Below, piece by piece: positions 61,094-64,000 of a stretch of DNA of 64,000 bases. Position numbers and translations under genes: made by a program. Location of the stretch: contig NZ_JAFBGA010000014.1 of the NCBI RefSeq assembly GCF_016909575.1, positions 114,567-178,566 on the forward strand, written 5' to 3'. The number at the start of each line of letters is the position of its first letter. The first letter of the stretch is position 1. Under the pieces are notes generated by a model. It saw nothing but the letters and a program-made list of their open reading frames with translations. It was not told where the DNA came from and searched no databases. Origin of the DNA: Streptomyces sp. HB132 (GTDB taxonomy: Bacteria; Actinomycetota; Actinomycetes; Streptomycetales; Streptomycetaceae).

Positions 61094-61381
61094 ATGTCCG
61101 ACCTGCACAAGGAAGTCTCCGAACTGGAGCGCACGTCCGCGACCGCGGCCCGGCTCTTCGACATCCGACGGATCATCGGCGGTCTCTTCGTGGTCTACGG
61201 AGTGATCGTCACCATCGCCGGGATCAACCCCTCCGAAGCCGACCTGAAGAAGGCCGAGGGCGTCCACATAAACCTCTGGACCGGCCTGGCCATGCTGGCC
61301 CTGGGGCTCTTCTTCCTGATCTGGATGAAGTTGCGCCCCGTCCAGGTGCCGCATGGGGCCCCCGGCACGCCGGAGGGCTGA
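61094..61381 (+). CDS. Small two-helix membrane protein with symporter
   Basis: 95 residues. N-terminal soluble helix (HKEVSELERTSATAARLFD), then two membrane helices (IIGGLFVVYGVIVTIAGI; LWTGLAMLALGLFFLIWM). ATG 61094 has GGAGG upstream. Tightly linked to the SSS symporter, so probably an accessory subunit, as found for other SSS transporters (inference). No family I can name with certainty. Confidence 0.8.
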   Translation: MSDLHKEVSELERTSATAARLFDIRRIIGGLFVVYGVIVTIAGINPSEADLKKAEGVHINLWTGLAMLALGLFFLIWMKLRPVQVPHGAPGTPEG

Positions 61382-61416
61382 CCGGCACCACCTCTCGGGG
61401 CCGGGCGGTCACGTGA

Positions 61417-62124
61417 TCACGCGTGGCCGGCCGGCCCCCGAGGCGTTCCCGCCGCCCTGTCGAGCAGCCCCGTACGGGCCGCGAGCGCGGCGGCCTCGAG
61501 CCGGGAGCCGACACCCAGCTTCATCAGCACCCGCTGCACATGCGTGCGCGCGGTGCTCGGCGCGATCCTCATGCCGGCCGCGATCAGCCGGGTGTCCTCC
61601 CCCTCGGCGACCCGCACCAGCACCTCGACCTCACGGGGAGTCAGCATCCGCAGAAGCCGCTGCCCTTCGTCGTCGGGCTGGACCGCCGGGTGCAACAGCT
61701 CCGCGAACGCGCCGCGCAGCAGCTGCGGGGCGACCGCGCTCTCTCCCGCGCGGGCCTTGACCATGGCGCGTTCGACGCCCTCTATGCGTTCGTCGTGGCG
61801 GACGTAACCGGCGGCTCCGGCGGCGAAGGCCGCGGCGATCCCGCGCGGGCTCGGCACCGGGCCCAGCACCACCACGGCCACCTGCGGTCGCTCCCGCCCG
61901 ATCCGTACGATCGGGTCGAACGCCCCGGGTTCGGCCGGCGCCGACGTGCCGAACAGGCAGACCTCAGGCGCCCTGCTGACGACGAGTTCCGCCGCCCCGG
62001 ACGTCGGCGCGGCCGCCGCGAGCACCCGGTGCCCCCGCAGCTTCAGCGCCGAGGCGAGTGCCTCGGCGAGCAGACGGTGGTCATCGACCACCATGAGCCG
62101 CACGCCCATCGGAAAAGCCCCCAT
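61417..62124 (-). CDS. LuxR-type regulator with degenerate receiver
   Basis: 235 residues. Receiver fold begins GVRLMVVDDHRLLAEALASALKLRG, but where the phospho-accepting Asp is expected the sequence reads PEVCLFGTSAPAEPG, with no Asp, and the usual switch Lys is replaced (AAGYVRHDERI). The C-terminal HTH is normal: LTPREVEVLVRVAEGEDTRLIAAGMRIAPSTARTHVQRVLMKLGV. So it is probably a phosphorylation-independent (atypical) regulator. Start ATG 62124 or 62109. Convergent with the symporter operon; no kinase nearby. Confidence 0.88.
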   Translation of the reverse strand: MGAFPMGVRLMVVDDHRLLAEALASALKLRGHRVLAAAAPTSGAAELVVSRAPEVCLFGTSAPAEPGAFDPIVRIGRERPQVAVVVLGPVPSPRGIAAAFAAGAAGYVRHDERIEGVERAMVKARAGESAVAPQLLRGAFAELLHPAVQPDDEGQRLLRMLTPREVEVLVRVAEGEDTRLIAAGMRIAPSTARTHVQRVLMKLGVGSRLEAAALAARTGLLDRAAGTPRGPAGHA

Positions 62125-62287
62125 GTGTACAGCGCAGCCCCGCTGCGTCACCCTGAACAGGCCCCCCGGCCCCTCTGACCCGGCAAGCTACACGCTTGTT
62201 CGACGTGGCGCGCCCTCTACCGGGCAGAAGCCCCCCGGATTGCCGAATTCTGCTCCGTCCAGGGCTTTCTGTACGTCGGAAAACGAT

Positions 62288-62323
62288 CGGCCCTGCCGGT
62301 CGGATGATCGACCGGCAGGGCCG
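62288..62323 (-). terminator. Terminator of the PQQ-propeller gene
   Basis: 15-bp perfect stem CGGCCCTGCCGGTCG with a 6-nt loop, 33 bp past the stop at 62356. Confidence 0.82.
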
Positions 62324-62355
62324 TTACCGCCCGGCCCGCAAAGGGGCCGGAGGGG

Positions 62356-64000
62356 TCAGACGGTGCTGAAGGAGACGACGAGGTACTGCTTGTCGTCCAG
62401 CGAGCTGGACTTGCTGGGCTCACTGACCATCTTCTCGGAGATGAACAGCCGCCCCTTCTCGTAGATGAACTCCGCGTAGTCGATGGAGAAGCTGGTCTCC
62501 GCCTCGCGGACCGACTCGTCGTCCGGGTTGACCATCAGGACGGTCTCCTTGAACGTGGAGCCGTTGATCGAGACGATCTGGCCGCCCTTGTCGTACGGGG
62601 GACGCTTGTACGCGATGAGGTTGGAGCCGTCCATGCGCAGCGGGGTCAGCGTGTAGCTGTCGCCGGCGTCCGCCCTGCCTCCGACGAGCTTGCCGGTAGT
62701 GAGGTCGAAGGCGACGATCTCGTTGGTGTCGCCGTACTCGCCGCCGCCCTCGTGCTCCTCGGTCGGTACGTAGAGCTTGTTGTTGCCGACGGCGAGGGAG
62801 GAGCACTGCTCGACCTCGGTGGAACCGCAGTCCGCGGCGTACTTGTCCGCGTCTGCCGAGATCCGGACGATCAGCTTGCCGGTGGCCGCGTCGATGGAGA
62901 AGAAGTCCGAGATGCTGCTGCCGTCACCGGCGGTGTCGCCGACGTCGGCTGCCACGACGAGCGGCTTGGTGGAGACGATGCTCGCGTAATCGACGCCGGG
63001 CGGCATGTTGTACGAGGAGAGCGGTGCGCCGGTGGTCGGGTTCAGTGCCTGGACGGTGAGCTGCGGGTCGTCGTAGCTGCCGCATTTGCGGACCACGGCG
63101 AGGGCCTCGCCGCCGCCGTAGCCCATGTCGTAGCAGTTGTTGGTGTCGGCCTTCGGCTTCCAGAGCTCGGCGCCGTTCGCGAGGTTGAAGGCGGCGCCGC
63201 CGCTGGTCCCGCCCGCCGCGACCGTGGAGCCGCTGAGCGTGACCTCGCCGAACCTCACGGGCTCGTCGCCGCTGGAAGCGGAGGTGACGGACTTGCTCCA
63301 GATGAGCTTGCCGGTGGCCAGGTCGAGGGCACCGATCTGGGTGCAGGAGGGGTACTTGTCCTTGGCGCTCGGCTTGCCGTCCTGGAAGGCGATGGCCGTC
63401 TTGTAGTCCTTGCTCATGTGGCGGGACGCGGCGCAGACCTGGCCGGTCAGCGGAATCGACCAGACCTTGGTGCCCTTGGCGAGGTCGTAGCCGGCGACCT
63501 CGTACACACCGGTCTTCACGTACACCTTGTCCGTGACCCAGGACCCGTCGACGACCGTGGTGTCGGTGACCTTCGGGTGAGGGAGCTGGAAGCCGACCTT
63601 GGACTTGGTGTCGGACGGGGCCTTCTCGGTCCCGCCGGCCAGGCCGTCGCCCTCGCCGCCCTTGCCCTCGCCGCCGCCGGCGGAGGCCACGCCGTCCTGC
63701 TTGCCTCCCTCGTCACCGCCGCTGGAGGCGTAGATGACCCCGCCGCCGACGATCAGCACGACGGCCACGACCGCGGCGACGATGATCTGCATCTGGGTGT
63801 TGAACTTCTTGCCGCCGCCGGGCTGCGGGGTGGCGTACTGCGGGTGCATGGGCGCGGTCGGGTAGCCGTACCCCTGCGTGGGCATGCCTGGCTGACCGGG
63901 CTGCCCCTGCGGGAAGCCGTAGCCGGGCTGCGTCGGCGGCTGACCGGGCGGCGGGGCCTGCGGGAAGCCGTAGCCGGGCTGCGTCGGCGGCTGACCGGGC
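62356..64000 (-). CDS. PQQ-binding-like beta-propeller membrane protein (5' end cut)
   Basis: At least 548 residues; the frame stays open to the window edge, so the true start lies outside. N-terminal Pro/Gln/Gly/Tyr-rich segment with 17-residue repeats (PGYGFPQAPPPGQPPTQ), one membrane helix (MQIIVAAVVAVVLIVGGGVIYA), a Gly/Glu/Lys linker, then an extracytoplasmic PQQ-like propeller with blades such as YDLAKGTKVWSIPL, LDLATGKLIWSKSV and FDLTTGKLVGG. Similar proteins in Streptomyces often accompany Ser/Thr kinases as sensor domains, but the partner would be outside this window. Function unknown. Confidence 0.85.
   Translation of the reverse strand, partial: PGQPPTQPGYGFPQAPPPGQPPTQPGYGFPQGQPGQPGMPTQGYGYPTAPMHPQYATPQPGGGKKFNTQMQIIVAAVVAVVLIVGGGVIYASSGGDEGGKQDGVASAGGGEGKGGEGDGLAGGTEKAPSDTKSKVGFQLPHPKVTDTTVVDGSWVTDKVYVKTGVYEVAGYDLAKGTKVWSIPLTGQVCAASRHMSKDYKTAIAFQDGKPSAKDKYPSCTQIGALDLATGKLIWSKSVTSASSGDEPVRFGEVTLSGSTVAAGGTSGGAAFNLANGAELWKPKADTNNCYDMGYGGGEALAVVRKCGSYDDPQLTVQALNPTTGAPLSSYNMPPGVDYASIVSTKPLVVAADVGDTAGDGSSISDFFSIDAATGKLIVRISADADKYAADCGSTEVEQCSSLAVGNNKLYVPTEEHEGGGEYGDTNEIVAFDLTTGKLVGGRADAGDSYTLTPLRMDGSNLIAYKRPPYDKGGQIVSINGSTFKETVLMVNPDDESVREAETSFSIDYAEFIYEKGRLFISEKMVSEPSKSSSLDDKQYLVVSFSTV
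63908..64000 (-). repeat. 51-bp tandem repeat in coding sequence
   Basis: Unit starting TGCGGGAAGCCGTAGCCG occurs at 63908 and 63959 (nearly identical, 17 codons). It encodes the Pro/Gln-rich repeat of the propeller protein and continues past the window. Confidence 0.8.

Noticed and set aside
1..64000. CRISPR arrays, rRNA genes, classical insertion sequences or prophage structural genes
   Set aside because: None found; the only clear repeat arrays are the Pro-rich coding repeats.

Overview
This is a Streptomyces chromosome segment (64 kb, very high GC, strong G/C bias at third codon positions). The order of housekeeping genes matches what I recall of the conserved arm-proximal core of Streptomyces: enolase, Rpf cell-wall hydrolases, mazG, mfd, glmU-prs-rplY-pth, ppc, and a galTEK operon divergent from a sodium:solute symporter.

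Layout. 1-6.9 kb: enolase; two secreted resuscitation-promoting-factor/LysM proteins, the first behind a ydaO-type cyclic-di-AMP riboswitch; a cytochrome P450 whose gene overlaps mazG; and a SurA-like lipoprotein. 7-13 kb: a soluble Ser/Thr kinase with TPR-like tail and a coupled membrane protein, an unusual helix-turn-helix/N6-adenine methylase fusion, and two small membrane proteins. 13.5-19.87 kb: an integrated mobile element. 20.2-32.3 kb: an SCO6745-like protein and its divergent TetR regulator, mfd, a Phd/PIN toxin-antitoxin pair, a MacB/LolC-like ABC exporter, a DHA2-type MFS pump and an XRE-like regulator. 32.5-42.6 kb: a purine permease, a coiled-coil protein, a four-gene cluster of nucleic-acid deaminase, WHH nuclease and SUKH domains, an orphan histidine kinase, an odd HTH protein and tRNA-Gln(UUG). 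42.6-50 kb: glmU, prs, rplY, pth, ppc. 50-64 kb: a desaturase and TetR, Uma2, VOC, Tam methyltransferase and MarR, two LuxR-type regulators (one with a degenerate receiver), galTEK and symporter, and a PQQ-propeller membrane protein cut by the window edge.

Main discovery. A secreted HNH (DUF1524) lipoprotein gene is split: its 3' part lies at 13037-13510 and its 5' part at 19861-20131, both on the minus strand. The halves rejoin in frame across a shared 7-bp CGCGGGT. Between them lies a 6.36-kb element with a Tn554-like trio (two tyrosine recombinases and a DUF6262-type coiled-coil protein, each overlapping the next by ATGA), a TPR-like gene, and an intact, divergent homologue of the very gene it interrupts. 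In that homologue the conserved insertion motif is encoded by different bases. The element ends carry imperfect inverted repeats (GTTATCTGCATGC / GTTATCTCTATGC).

A second candidate system is the divergent SUKH/deaminase/WHH-nuclease cluster (35339-40117). It combines three toxin-type nucleic-acid-modifying domains with SUKH immunity domains, and none of its proteins has a visible export signal. This suggests an intracellular, self-contained effector/immunity or defence role (inference). Several promoters carry clear operator-like palindromes next to TetR, MarR and other regulators.
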